Shown here: positions 52,553 to 62,020 of the stretch, one piece after another
How the letters are laid out: every line of letters starts with the position of its first letter
How positions within the stretch are numbered: the stretch's first letter is position 1
Origin: Zopfochytrium polystomum
Taxonomy: Eukaryota; Chytridiomycota; Chytridiomycetes; Chytridiales; Chytridiaceae
Length of the DNA stretch: 64,000 bases
Assembly: GCA_025765615.1 (NCBI GenBank)
Contig: JAIVFJ010000281.1
Coordinates: 1 to 64,000 of the forward strand
Reading direction: 5' to 3'
Position numbers and translations under genes: made by a program
Notes under the pieces: model-generated
Told to the model about the DNA's origin: nothing
The model's input: the letters and a program-made list of their open reading frames with translations, nothing else
Database searches by the model: none

Positions 52553-54264
52553 TCAGTTCTCTTCCTCCCCCTCCGCCTCTGTCGCTTTCGACCAGCCGCG
52601 CAAGATCTCCACAATCTCGTCATACTCGCCGTCGCTCGCATAATCCATCGGCGTCAGGCTGTCAGCGCACGTTGCGTTAATATCGGCACCAGCCTCGAGC
52701 AGCATTTGAACAATTTGAGCATATCCGAATTCGCACGCAAGATGCAGCGCGGTCTTTTCTTCCTCGTCCCGGGAGTCTGCCAAGGCGCCATGGTCAAGAA
52801 GTACTCGCACCACGTCCGTGTGCCCACTCTCGACGGCTGAGACCAATGCGGGGCAATTCAATTGGCGGAGACTCTCTCGACTCAACAGCAACTCGACAGT
52901 CTCAACGGAACCTGCTTCCGCCGCAGCGCGCAACAAGTCGCCTGTCTGGACCTTTTTCCATCCTTGGTCCAGCAAAAAGTCGACAACGTGCATGTTACCC
53001 CCCTCGCACGCGAATTCCAGGATGCTTTTGCGTTCCGGCTCGTAGGTTCCGTTCTCGTCAATTTCCATATAGTAGTACAGCCAACGCGTGACTTCTAGTT
53101 CTCCGCACGATGCAGCAGAATGAAGTCCACTCTTGATGGCTTCTCGTTGAAAGGAGGTGTGGCGATTGAAGTCAAGCTTCAAAAAAAGCTGAAAAATAAG
53201 CTGAAATTCTTCGATCGATGCTCCAGTTGCGGCCCCAGTGAGGAGTACATCATACTCTTCACTGGAAACCTTTGCACCGTGCTGCAGTAGTGCCACCGCG
53301 GCGTCGGCATTTCCATGTGCACAAGCCATAAAGAAAGGCGACCACGCGTTGACGTCGGCCCCCTTCATAACAAGGTACTCAACAATTTCCACGCTACCCT
53401 GTCTAGATGCAACGTACAGCGCCGAAAATCCCCCGTCGCCTTGACTGTTGACATCCGCACCCCGTTCGATAAGCAGTCTGACAAAATCGAAATTGCCTTG
53501 TTCGCAAGCCCGGAGCAGGGGTGGGGTAACGCGGTGGTCCACACCGACTAAGGACGCACCGCATCCGAAAAAGAAGTCGGCAAGATCGACACGATCGTAA
53601 TCTATCGCGAGAAGAAGCCCCTCGGTGGCAGCACGCGGATCGAAGGGGGCCGGCTCGGAGCGGCGGATCATGGCTTTCGCTGCTTCCGAGTCGGCGCAGT
53701 CGTGATTGACCAGCCACCCTGCGACGAGGCCGTGCGGGGTCTCTGCGACTTCGCCGTCGGCCGTAGCATCCGCACCCTGGGCAAGCCACGCTGTGACGAC
53801 ACTGAGCGGCTCGGTATCGCCCTCGGCGTGCAGCGTGTCGCACAAGCGTGGCGTGCGGGCTGGGGATGGCGGTTGCGATGAAGGAAGGTCGCCATGATCG
53901 AAGTCGTGGGATAGCCTTCTCTTCTTGGGCTCCTTCATGCAGCAGCGTTACGGGCGGATGGTTGCGACGGATTGTGATCATGATACTCACGGGCTCCTCT
54001 GGATCATTCTGGCTGGCAGGTGTCGCCTCTGTGGATCCGATTGTTGACGGCGATGTAGGATCGCCATGATCGCCGTCGTCGGGGGACGGCCTTCGCTTCT
54101 TGGGCGGTGCCTTCATGCAGGAGAGAAGGAGTTTCGTTATTATTTGGGGGATGTCACTGAGCGTTTTTGTATTCGTGATGGGTACTCACGGGCAGGTGCG
54201 GGGCCGACGAGGGTGCCGGCGGCAGGGGCGGCTCCGAGGATCCTTCTCTTCCGGTGGACGACAT
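52553..54264 (-). CDS. ankyrin-repeat protein, three exons, intact
   Basis: Exons 54190-54264, 53991-54110, 52553-53932 (1,575 nt, 524 residues), both introns phase 0. Exon 1 is a Pro/Ser-rich leader; exons 2 and 3 each begin with a short basic PKKRR cluster and an Asp/His-rich segment (DDGDHGDP, DFDHGDLP), a possible nuclear-localisation motif. The rest has about eight ankyrin units, including GNFDFVRLLIERGADVNSQG, GSVEIVEYLVMKGADVN, GHTDVVRVLLDHGALADS and GYAQIVQMLLEAGADINATC. It ends in an acidic tail EAEGEEEN. It is the only undamaged one of five ankyrin loci here. Ankyrin repeats mediate protein binding; the partner is unknown. Confidence 0.8.
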
Positions 54265-54597
54265 TTTGTGTCTCCTTTCCCAAGGAATCGGCAAAGCCCA
54301 GAACCTCGTTCGCCGAGCGGATCGAGAGAGATCGACGGCGCAATGACCGAGGGCGTTGCGACACCGAGCCCCGGCTCAACGTTATCACCCTAGCTCCTTC
54401 AGCGGACTCCTTTGATCGGGTACTTGTGCTGTTACCCCTTCATTGATTCAAGAGAAGCACCAAGAACTACAGCATACAGTAGCCACTCGATGGATTGCGT
54501 TCAATCCGGTCGTGGAAATCGAGAGCTTCGCCTTTTTCCCCAGCGGCTTGGGCTCCGCGAGGAGCGCTTGACTGGCTTCGCCTGAGCTCTCTCGCCA

Positions 54598-55488
54598 CTA
54601 ACTTGGTTCGCTCGCAATATTTTCCTTCTTCCACCAGGAAATAAAGTGCCCGTATGTTTTTTTTTCACCTTTATTTAACGATCCCCCAATGTCGTTTTTG
54701 ACCGGCTTTCCAAGAGCTCCACAATACCAACATCGCTTTCTCTTCCATATTCGATTGGCTTGTAACCATGTGAGCACCTTGCGAAACGTTGGCCCTAGCC
54801 TCCAGTAGCAGTCGAACAATTTCAGTCCTTCCCCCCACACAGGCATTATGCAGCGCGGTCCTCCCATGGTAGTCACTGCTGTCCCCACCCAGGCCCCATA
54901 CTCAAGAAGCAAGCGCACCACCTCGGTCCGCCCTCTGTGGGCTGCTGATGCCAGGCTACTGCATTCTATGATACTGTCATCGCCGTTGAATGCGCTCAGA
55001 TAATCGAGGCTACCACACAAGCAGCGCAAACTCTGTCGACTCAGAAGCAACTCCATGATCGAATCGGAAGTCGAAGCTGCCACAGCTCCCAACAGTACGT
55101 CCGAGTCGATTTCTTCCAAACCCTGGTCCAGCAAAAATTCAACAACACGCATACTGCGCACTTTGCAGCCCGCTTTAAGGAGGTTTTCGTTCGCCTCTTT
55201 AAAAGGGGCTTCTTCCGCTTTGACATCCACGTAGTTGATGCCTCCGTGAAGGAGTACGTTCGTTTGTTGGCGCCATCGGGAATGGTTGAGGAGGTCGTTG
55301 TTCCCTCGCAGAAGTGATTCTTCCTTGTTGTCTATTCGTCCAGAGCCGCATAACTCTATCAAAGGAGTGACCCCAATATTCTCTCTGCGAGCTGCCGAGT
55401 GATGTCGAAGGTTTCTGGGTAAGGTCCGAAGCTTTGTCCTACCTCTTAACCTCAAGCAACAAACCTTTAAGCCCACTTTTTCCGGCAC
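54598..55488 (-). pseudogene. ankyrin-repeat relic, paralogue of the 52.6-kb gene
   Basis: Shares phrases with the intact neighbour (MRVVEFLLDQGLEEIDSDVL and ELLLSRQSLR versus VVDFLLDQG and ELLLSRESLR). A frameshift near 54840 moves the next unit (ALHNACVGGRTEIVRLLLEA) into another frame, and there is no ATG at the open frame's upstream end. It is a decayed tandem duplicate. Confidence 0.8.
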
Positions 55489-55688
55489 TGTCGGTTCGCG
55501 TTTCTCGGTGATGGCGGGGGTAAGTAAACTTTGGGCATGGCTACGAGAGGGTTGTTATTCTGTTGGTGGCACCAACGCGTCCTAATTACGCGTGTGCAGG
55601 GCCTGCACTCGCGCGCGCGATGAACGAAGTTTCAAGCGAATAAATAATAGGGTATGGTCAGTAATGATTGATTGATCATACATCGTTT

Positions 55689-56939
55689 TCAAATCTTCAG
55701 ATTCGAAAGGTCAACGTCCACAACCCACTTTGAGAACTTCAACTCGAGCCCGCTTTCCCTCCACCACTTCAAAACTGCAGTGTTCCCAGACAAGTGCGCA
55801 TGATCCATCGAAACCACAGTGTACTTGAGCTCAAGACCACTGTCTTTCCACCAGTCGAGAACGTCGAAATGGCGGTGTCTGCTTGCAGTGTCCAGCGAGC
55901 GAGCCGAGTACTTCAGAGCCAGCCCGCTGTCCTTCCACCACTGAAGGACAGCCAACTGCCTGCGCTCGCTCGCGTCGTCCATCGCATCCTTGGAGTACGG
56001 AGGCGCAAGACCGCTGGCTTTCCACCACTGAAGAGTTTCAACGTGACCCGCGGCGCTCGCTTGGTCGACGGCCTTGGTTGTATAGAGCATCTTCCACCCG
56101 CTAGCTTTCCACCACAGCAACACGTCAGTGTGCCCGTTTGCGCTGGCGCCGTCGAGAGCGTCCGCGGTTAAGAGAACCTTGACCCATTCGTCCTTCTGCG
56201 AAACGATGTGAGGATCGCCAAGCTGCTGCTGCGGCGGCGGCGGCGCTGCTGGCGCCATTCGCCTTGTCTTTGGGACCGCAAGAGCCCTGCCCGGAACAGG
56301 CGACGGCGGCATGATCGTGCGGCTCGGCGCCGAGTAGACGTGATTTTCCAACCGCCTGGGGAGGATGTCCCACCACCATTGCAGAACGTTTACGTGACCG
56401 CGCACGGCGGCAGCGGTGATGGCGTTGCTTGTTTTGGTGAGGTTCTCCACCGAGGGGTGGAGTTTCAGCCCTGGCTTTAGCACGGTGAGTAGGTCCATGT
56501 CTGCGCTGTCGGAGGCCTTGAAGACGGTGACGAACGAGCGGACCGTTGCGGCTTGCACGTGCTTGAGGCGGAGGAGGGTCGAGACGGTGAAGCGACTGCG
56601 GGCGTCGAGGAAGCCGCAGACCGCGATCGCGACTGTGGGGAAATGGGCGAGGCTTGGGGTTCTGGCAGCGGAGACGTGGGTCATCAAGGGTTGTGGGACG
56701 CAAGGGACGCTGGTGAGCCGCTCATCGTCGGCGGTGGGGCAGAGGACCGCTTCTCCTATTTGAAGATCGGTGGCAGACGACCTGTCGGCTGGATCCGGAT
56801 GGGTGGGGAAGTCGTCCGCAGCTTCTGCCGCCGCGGCTCCATCTTGTAGGTCAACCAGAATGAAGTTGCGGTGCCGAGGAGGAGGAGCGCATCGGCGACG
56901 TGAGTGGCTCGGCCTTGCGCGTGCCGACCGATCTCGCAT
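55689..56939 (-). CDS. protein with WWK-SGLELKYS-type ankyrin-like repeats
   Basis: 416 residues from the ATG at 56939; the frame is open further upstream to 57098, but only a TTG lies there, so an upstream exon is possible. The C-terminal half has about six units of 33-34 residues with consensus like LDxASxxGHxxVLxWWKxSGL-LKY: ASANGHTDVLLWWKASGW, ASAAGHVETLQWWKASGL, ASERRQLAVLQWWKDSGL, ASRHRHFDVLDWWKDSGL, AHLSGNTAVLKWWRESGL. An earlier unit reads AAVRGHVNVLQWWWD. Such Trp-rich repeats are ankyrin-like and abundant in chytrids (from memory of that group), supporting the taxonomic guess. The N-terminal 120 residues are Pro/Arg-rich, then CGFLDARSRFTVSTLLRL, which could be a degenerate F-box. 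Function unknown. Confidence 0.7.
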   Translation of the reverse strand: MRDRSARARPSHSRRRCAPPPRHRNFILVDLQDGAAAAEAADDFPTHPDPADRSSATDLQIGEAVLCPTADDERLTSVPCVPQPLMTHVSAARTPSLAHFPTVAIAVCGFLDARSRFTVSTLLRLKHVQAATVRSFVTVFKASDSADMDLLTVLKPGLKLHPSVENLTKTSNAITAAAVRGHVNVLQWWWDILPRRLENHVYSAPSRTIMPPSPVPGRALAVPKTRRMAPAAPPPPQQQLGDPHIVSQKDEWVKVLLTADALDGASANGHTDVLLWWKASGWKMLYTTKAVDQASAAGHVETLQWWKASGLAPPYSKDAMDDASERRQLAVLQWWKDSGLALKYSARSLDTASRHRHFDVLDWWKDSGLELKYTVVSMDHAHLSGNTAVLKWWRESGLELKFSKWVVDVDLSNLKI

Positions 56940-57377
56940 ACCCTTGCCTGGCGAGGGTGGTTGAGGTCTGATAGTGGGTTCAGAATTAATCGGCTGCTCA
57001 CGCGCCTTCGCCACTGCGCGAAAATCTTGTCGTCCTTGGACTTTGGAATTGAGGACCCAATCAATCGCTCCAATCACGCTGCCGTCCTCCCACTGCAACT
57101 ACTCGCAAAAAACATTTATGAAGTTGGGACCGATCGCCGGTTAAAGTTCGCGGGTGTGCGGGCCCGTCAGTCGTCAGGCGCCGGTTGGTGCTCGTGAAGA
57201 ATTGTTCAGAGGCATCCGAATAGCGCTGGCAAGCTGTATTCTGGCCCTATCGCGCAATGCCCACAAACAACAGCAATTCCACAATTGCTCAGCGCTTTGA
57301 CCAGACCTTCCAAGCAACGTTAGGTTCCCACATCGCCTTTTCAAAGATAAGGCAAATAAGGAATACCGGTCCCAAAC

Positions 57378-58586
57378 TCACAGACAACGACCGATCCGTC
57401 CTAAAATTGGGCTGTTTAGCACAGGGCAAAGTCTGACCTGTGAGATACACAGAAACGGAAATATATGTACCAGATTGGACCAAAGAACCGCCGAAGTATC
57501 CATCAGGATCGACATCGCATCCAACCCAACGGCAAAGCGCTGCAGCTCCTCGCCAGACTGGACATCCCAAACCTTCAGAACGTCCCACGCGACACACGCG
57601 AGCCGAGCGCCAACGAGGGAAAACGCTTGGAACCGCGAACAGCCCGTGTCGATCTCTCTCACCAGGCGGTCCTTTCCACAGTCCCAGATCGCAATGTCCG
57701 CCCGACCCCCTCGAGAGACCGCGACGCGGTCTCCGTCAAACTGGACGCACCCGACGAAAATGTCGCGGATGCTTTGGAGTATCACTTGCTTGCAAAGGCG
57801 CGCGGCGGGGTCCCACAGCTTCACCGAACCGTCGACCGAAAGCGACGCGAGGCCGCGGTCGCTTGCGTCCCACGACCACGCGATGCGCTCGAGCGATTGG
57901 CAGTCGAGCAGCAGCGCGCCGGACGCGCGATCAAACAGCTTGGCGGAGTGGAAGCGGCAGAACGCAAAGACGCCGTGGGGGGTGAGGCGCAGCGTCGTGG
58001 CGGGCGACGAGAACCCCTCGATCACGAGGACGCAGTTGCCGGTCGCCAAGTCCCACAGGCGGATCGTCGTGTCCGTCGAACCGGTGAGGACGTTGCGGCC
58101 GTCCGCATCGACGCAGGCTGCGACGATCTGGTCCGTGTGGCCGACGAGGGTGCGGACGCAGCGCCAGTCCGATCGACGGACGATGCGCAGGGAGAAGTCC
58201 GAGGTGGAGGCGCGAACGAGGAAGTGCGAGTGGATCGCGACGGCGGGGCCGTGCTCTGAAGAGAGCGTCGTGGTGGCGGGTGGTTCTCGCTTCCACCGGT
58301 CCTGCAGCGCACGCATAGCGCGGTACAGATCTTTCCATCGAACCGCCTTCTCTTTCGCTGCATCGTTGCTTGCACTATCGAGGGGGTCGTCTTGGCTGAG
58401 GGTCCTCCGCGGAGGACCCCACCTCTGGAGGAAGAGGGGCTGCCAGTGGGCGTCGCTTGCTGCTCGCACGCTCCACAGCCGTGAGGCGCAGCAGAGGCGA
58501 GCGAGGCATCGAGCGTCGGCGAGGAAGGACAAGACGCGGGCGGCGATCTCGTCCGGAAGGCGGGAGAGGGCGTCGTCTTGGCTCAT
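57378..58586 (-). CDS. F-box / WD40-repeat protein
   Basis: 402 residues from the ATG at 58586, immediately before an F-box (LSRLPDEIAARVLSFLADAR, then CLARLCCASRLW, residues ~7-50). The WD40 region follows: LVGHTDQIVAACVDADG...TTIRLWDLATG, GLASLSVDGSVKLWDPAA, RADIAIWDCGKDRLV, DVLKVWDVQSGEEL. F-box/WD40 proteins are substrate receptors of SCF ubiquitin ligases: the F-box binds Skp1 and the propeller binds the substrate. A small in-frame intron (GTACAT...TCACAG, about 33 nt) could be removed near the 3' end at about 57438-57470; without splicing the frame is also open. The substrate is unknown. Confidence 0.8.
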   Translation of the reverse strand: MSQDDALSRLPDEIAARVLSFLADARCLARLCCASRLWSVRAASDAHWQPLFLQRWGPPRRTLSQDDPLDSASNDAAKEKAVRWKDLYRAMRALQDRWKREPPATTTLSSEHGPAVAIHSHFLVRASTSDFSLRIVRRSDWRCVRTLVGHTDQIVAACVDADGRNVLTGSTDTTIRLWDLATGNCVLVIEGFSSPATTLRLTPHGVFAFCRFHSAKLFDRASGALLLDCQSLERIAWSWDASDRGLASLSVDGSVKLWDPAARLCKQVILQSIRDIFVGCVQFDGDRVAVSRGGRADIAIWDCGKDRLVREIDTGCSRFQAFSLVGARLACVAWDVLKVWDVQSGEELQRFAVGLDAMSILMDTSAVLWSNLVHIFPFLCISQVRLCPVLNSPILGRIGRCL

Positions 58587-59150
58587 TGCTCTTGCTGGTG
58601 CCACACTGGCAGTGTTTGAACGACAATCCACGTCGAAGCAAGAGCTCAACATCCAGAGAGAGAAATGCTGCACGCAAACTTCTGGAGGAAGTGTCGGCGT
58701 AAGCCCGTAAGCCGGACCTCGTGGATGTTCTTCCATCGCAGGTTTCTTCAGCATCCAAGGAGTGTAAAGCCGTTGACGAAACTAAGTAAGCGAAAAAAAA
58801 AAAAGGAAAAAAAAGGAGAAAAAACAAAAGAAATCGGTGACGAACGTGTGGGCCGCAGTTATTTCGTTCAAAGTATTTGGAACATGCTGAGTCACTTTGG
58901 TGATTGAAGGACAGTGCCTCGGGCAGCGGGATTGGAAAAATTCATTCTCTGCGTGCGTGGATAAGAGCAAGGTTCAAATGCATCGCCATCGCCATCGCCA
59001 TTTGGCAAAAAAGAAAATACTGGGAGGGCTGGTTCAAGTGCGTGCACATCCCCATCTCCGTCGCCTTCTTCATTAATTTATTTTTTCTTTCATCCCACGT
59101 ATGGCGGAAGAACGGAAGGCCGCCACAAGGCAAACAAGAAGCGGATTTCC
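58587..59150. other. no supported gene
   Basis: Upstream flank of the F-box gene, with an A-rich stretch at 58793-58830. Nothing recognisable. Confidence 0.5.
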
Positions 59151-59694
59151 AGCCCCTCACAAGAGCCTAGCTGGGAAAGCATGGGGGGTCAGGGTATCTG
59201 TCACTCGTTGTTGATCAATGGAAAAGGCTCATTGACAGATTGAATAGGCTTCTTGCCTATTGGAATGGCGCTTTCGAACGGCAAGTTGTCGCGCGATTGT
59301 GCATGACGGTCGATTGACGACAGCTGGACTTGAAGCAAGCAGCTGTCATTGTCGATCGATGGAAGAGGCTCGTTGATCGATGGAAAAGGCTTCTTGCCTA
59401 TTGGAATGGCGCTTTTGAAAGGCAAGACGATCGATTGAAGGCTGGACTTGAAGCAAGCAGCTGTTGGTTGCTGATGGTTGATGGTGGTGAAGGCTCGTTG
59501 ATCGATGGAAAATGGCTTCTTTCCCATTGGAATGGTGCTTTCGAACGGCAAGTTGATGCAGGAGAAAGGAACAAGAGTTGGTTGCAAGTGGGCAGTTGCT
59601 TCCTCTCAAGTGGGAAATGGAGCAGCTCCCCTTCCCCCTCACAAGAGCCTAGCTGGGAAAGCATGGGGGGTCTGGGTATCTGTCACTCAAGGGC
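59151..59694 (+). repeat. direct-repeat-bounded minisatellite (about 125-145-bp units)
   Basis: Outer direct repeats: CCCCTCACAAGAGCCTAGCT...GGGTATCTGTCACTC at 59154-59206 and 59637-59690. Between them a unit containing CTTGCCTATTGGAATGGCGC and GAACGGCAAGTTG recurs three times (about 59250, 59394 and 59517), with a second shared piece (CTGGACTTGAAGCAAGCAGC) at about 59323 and 59441. Non-coding as far as I can see. Confidence 0.75.
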
Positions 59695-59725
59695 CCAGGG
59701 TTCAAGTCACGACGCCAGCTGTTGA

Positions 59726-60083
59726 AGGCAACAAGAAATAGTACGGTCTTGAATCACAAGGAGTGGTGCAGTGGAGTTGCCTGATGACCCTGTAAGTCCG
59801 TAGTGCATGGGGTGGGTTTGCTGAGGTGAAACCTGGACATAGTCTATAACAGTTCACCATTGATGGCGCTTTCTCGTCCCGTTGGCCCTTTGGGGCTGGC
59901 ACAATATAAAAAATGAAAAAAAAGGAGCAGCTCCATTTCTTTTCGAGTGTGGTTGAAGATGGATGGTTGGCAGGACAGGAAAGGCAACAAGAAAGAGTAT
60001 GGTCTTGAATCGCAAGGAGTGGTGCAGTGGAGATGCCTGTCGACCCTGTAAATCCGTAGTGCATGGGGTGGGTTTGCTGAAGT
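59726..60083 (+). repeat. pair of about 105-bp direct repeats
   Basis: 59726-59829 and 59980-60083 match over about 104 bp (GGCAACAAGAAA...GGTCTTGAATC...CAGTGGAG...GTGCATGGGGTGGGTTTGCT) with scattered substitutions. They lie immediately left of the Harbinger-like relic. Confidence 0.75.
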
Positions 60084-60350
60084 GATACTCCACTAACCGT
60101 AAGAAGACTGCCACTGATTCAGCCGCAATCGCTTTCATCAGCCCAAAGCCAATCGCACAAGCTCCTGCGTCGACTACACCAGTGGCAGCACCTATCTGCT
60201 TTCCGCAACAGTTCTTGGCACATCTGAAGATTCTATCCTGATCGCGCTGCAGATCTAGAAACTAATGCATCAATCTTCGCAGCAGCAGCCGACAACCAGG
60301 CGGGTCTGACCTTAAAAGAATCCAAAGGCGTCGAAAAGGCTGACGAAGTA

Positions 60351-61281
60351 GTGAACAGCAATCTGGCCGTTGCCACCAGTAAGGGCTTGCCAGATGGTAA
60401 CGTAATCGCTCCACAGATGTATTCGTCAGTGTGGCCTGAGTATTCAGATCGATTCGACTCCTCCGATGACGACAGCACTAGATCAGGGCACTTCAAGTGC
60501 AACAAGCAATCAGCAAAAGCTGGTGCCAAATGGACCAAATAGATGGTCGAGGCTCTACCCACGTTCAAAGAGATCACCTATCAGAAGTACTTTTTGTCGA
60601 GAACCAACAAGAAGGCCTGCGGAAAAGGATGGGCAAAGGTGACTCTGGCAATCAACTCGAAGTTCGACCTCGATTACACCAAGGATCAGGTCACCTCAAA
60701 GTACGAGAGACTGACGAAGAAATGGAAAGACTTTGGACCAAATAGTGTGGAGACCGCTGCAACAGACAGGCAACAATCCAATGGACTTGGAGGAAGAGGT
60801 TGAAGACGAAATCGGTTTGCTTGCGGAGGACATGGGTCACAAGCCTGGTCGAGGGTCTGATCTTGGACAGGGGTCTGTGCCTGCAGCTCCCAAAACGACT
60901 GCCTCAACAGAGGGATCACTGGTAGACGAGGACGGTGACAGCAGCAACGATGACGAGCCTCCTGCAAAAAAAGCCAAAGGCGAGCAGCCAGTCGAACCAA
61001 AGCCACGCGAAAAGGAAGCTGCTCTTGCCAGGTCACTGGATTCTGGGTTTCTTGCGGTGGCTGGAAGTTTCAGCGAGGTCGCAATGGCCGTTGCTGGGAA
61101 AGGAAACTCGACACAGACAGATGCAATGCTTGATCGTCTTGTGAAGGGTCAAGAGGGGACGACTGATGCAATCCGAGGCTTTTTACAGGCCCAGGACGGG
61201 ACGACAGATGCAATCAGAAGCTTGGGCGCCCAGATTCAAGGGCTCGTTGGTGTGTTGCAAAAAAAGTTCGCAGCCGAGTAA
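60351..61281 (+). pseudogene. Myb/SANT-like accessory gene of a PIF/Harbinger-type transposon
   Basis: The plus strand encodes a Myb/SANT-like DNA-binding segment (KWTK, stop, MVEALPTFKEITYQKYFLSR, KACGKGWAKVTLAINSKF, QVTSKYERLTKKWKDF) at about 60525-60740, interrupted by a TAG at 60540. After a frame change it continues as an acidic/Ser linker (DEDGDSSNDDEPPAKKAK) and a helical tail with two GTTDAIR units, ending at 61281. In Harbinger elements this protein helps the transposase bind DNA. The stop and frame change indicate decay. Confidence 0.65.
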
Positions 61282-61299
61282 AATAAAGTGAGATCGCCT

Positions 61300-61670
61300 C
61301 TATACTTTTATTTGATCCAAGTACATCTTGACATCATTCCTCCTGCGAACAGCCTGCAGCCGTCCAATAGCTGCTGTCGCATCAGTCGCAGTATCACCGA
61401 GAAGCTCTTCCACCATGTCTGGTTGTAGCCCTGTCTCCCGGCAATCTATCAAAATGTTGTGAAGGATAAAACACGCTTGAATGTTCAAAGAAGCGTTAAC
61501 GGCACCAAGGACCTCTTGAATGGTCGCATGTCGGGCTGGGTGGCGATGGCGATGGCAATGCAGTTGAACCTTGCTCTTTAAGTGAACAATTGTCAGAATC
61601 GCAATCACTTTGGTGTTTCTTTTCCATTTCTTCCACGAAGTGAAATTATGCATAGCAGTTCGGGTGCACA
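61300..61670 (-). pseudogene. C-terminal fragment of a DDE (Harbinger-like) transposase
   Basis: The minus strand reads ASLNIQACFILHNILIDCRE followed by TGLQPDMVEELLGDT, the characteristic last helix region of DDE_Tnp_4 / Harbinger transposases, preceded by a degenerate His-rich stretch. It converges tail-to-tail with the Myb-like gene, as in intact elements. The catalytic part is missing: upstream sequence runs straight into tRNA-His. Confidence 0.65.
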
Positions 61671-61681
61671 AATTAATCAAT

Positions 61682-61753
61682 TGCTGTATGGTGGAATCGA
61701 ACCACCGTTTCCTCGGCCACAACGAGGCGTACTAACCACTATACGAATACAGC
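61682..61753 (-). tRNA. tRNA-His (GTG)
   Basis: 72 nt, no intron. Acceptor GCTGTAT pairs with ATACAGC and the discriminator is A. D-arm CGTATAGTGGTTAGTACG, anticodon stem CCTCG/CGAGG with loop TTGTGGC (anticodon at 61718-61720 on the plus strand as CAC), T-arm GGTGG-TTCGATT-CCACC. G-1 is not encoded (the preceding base is C), as usual in eukaryotes, where it is added after transcription. Confidence 0.94.
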
Positions 61754-62020
61754 GGCTGTGAAATGCTGGGTCTGCTACGTAATCAAAAATTAAATCCCAC
61801 ACACAGAAACGGAAAAAAGTCGCTCCTCCACTGCAGCTTATCAGACACACTGCATCGCGGCCTCAGAGCGGTACCTGAGTGAAGAGTCCGCCGGCGTCCT
61901 TTCGGCCCCCCTGGCCAACTTCCTCTTTTCGAAACGCTCATCCTACGGTCGCTCGCAGAATGCTACCACTTCGCTTCTGCAGCGTATGTTCTGTAATCAC
62001 TTTTTTAAAATTATTATTTG

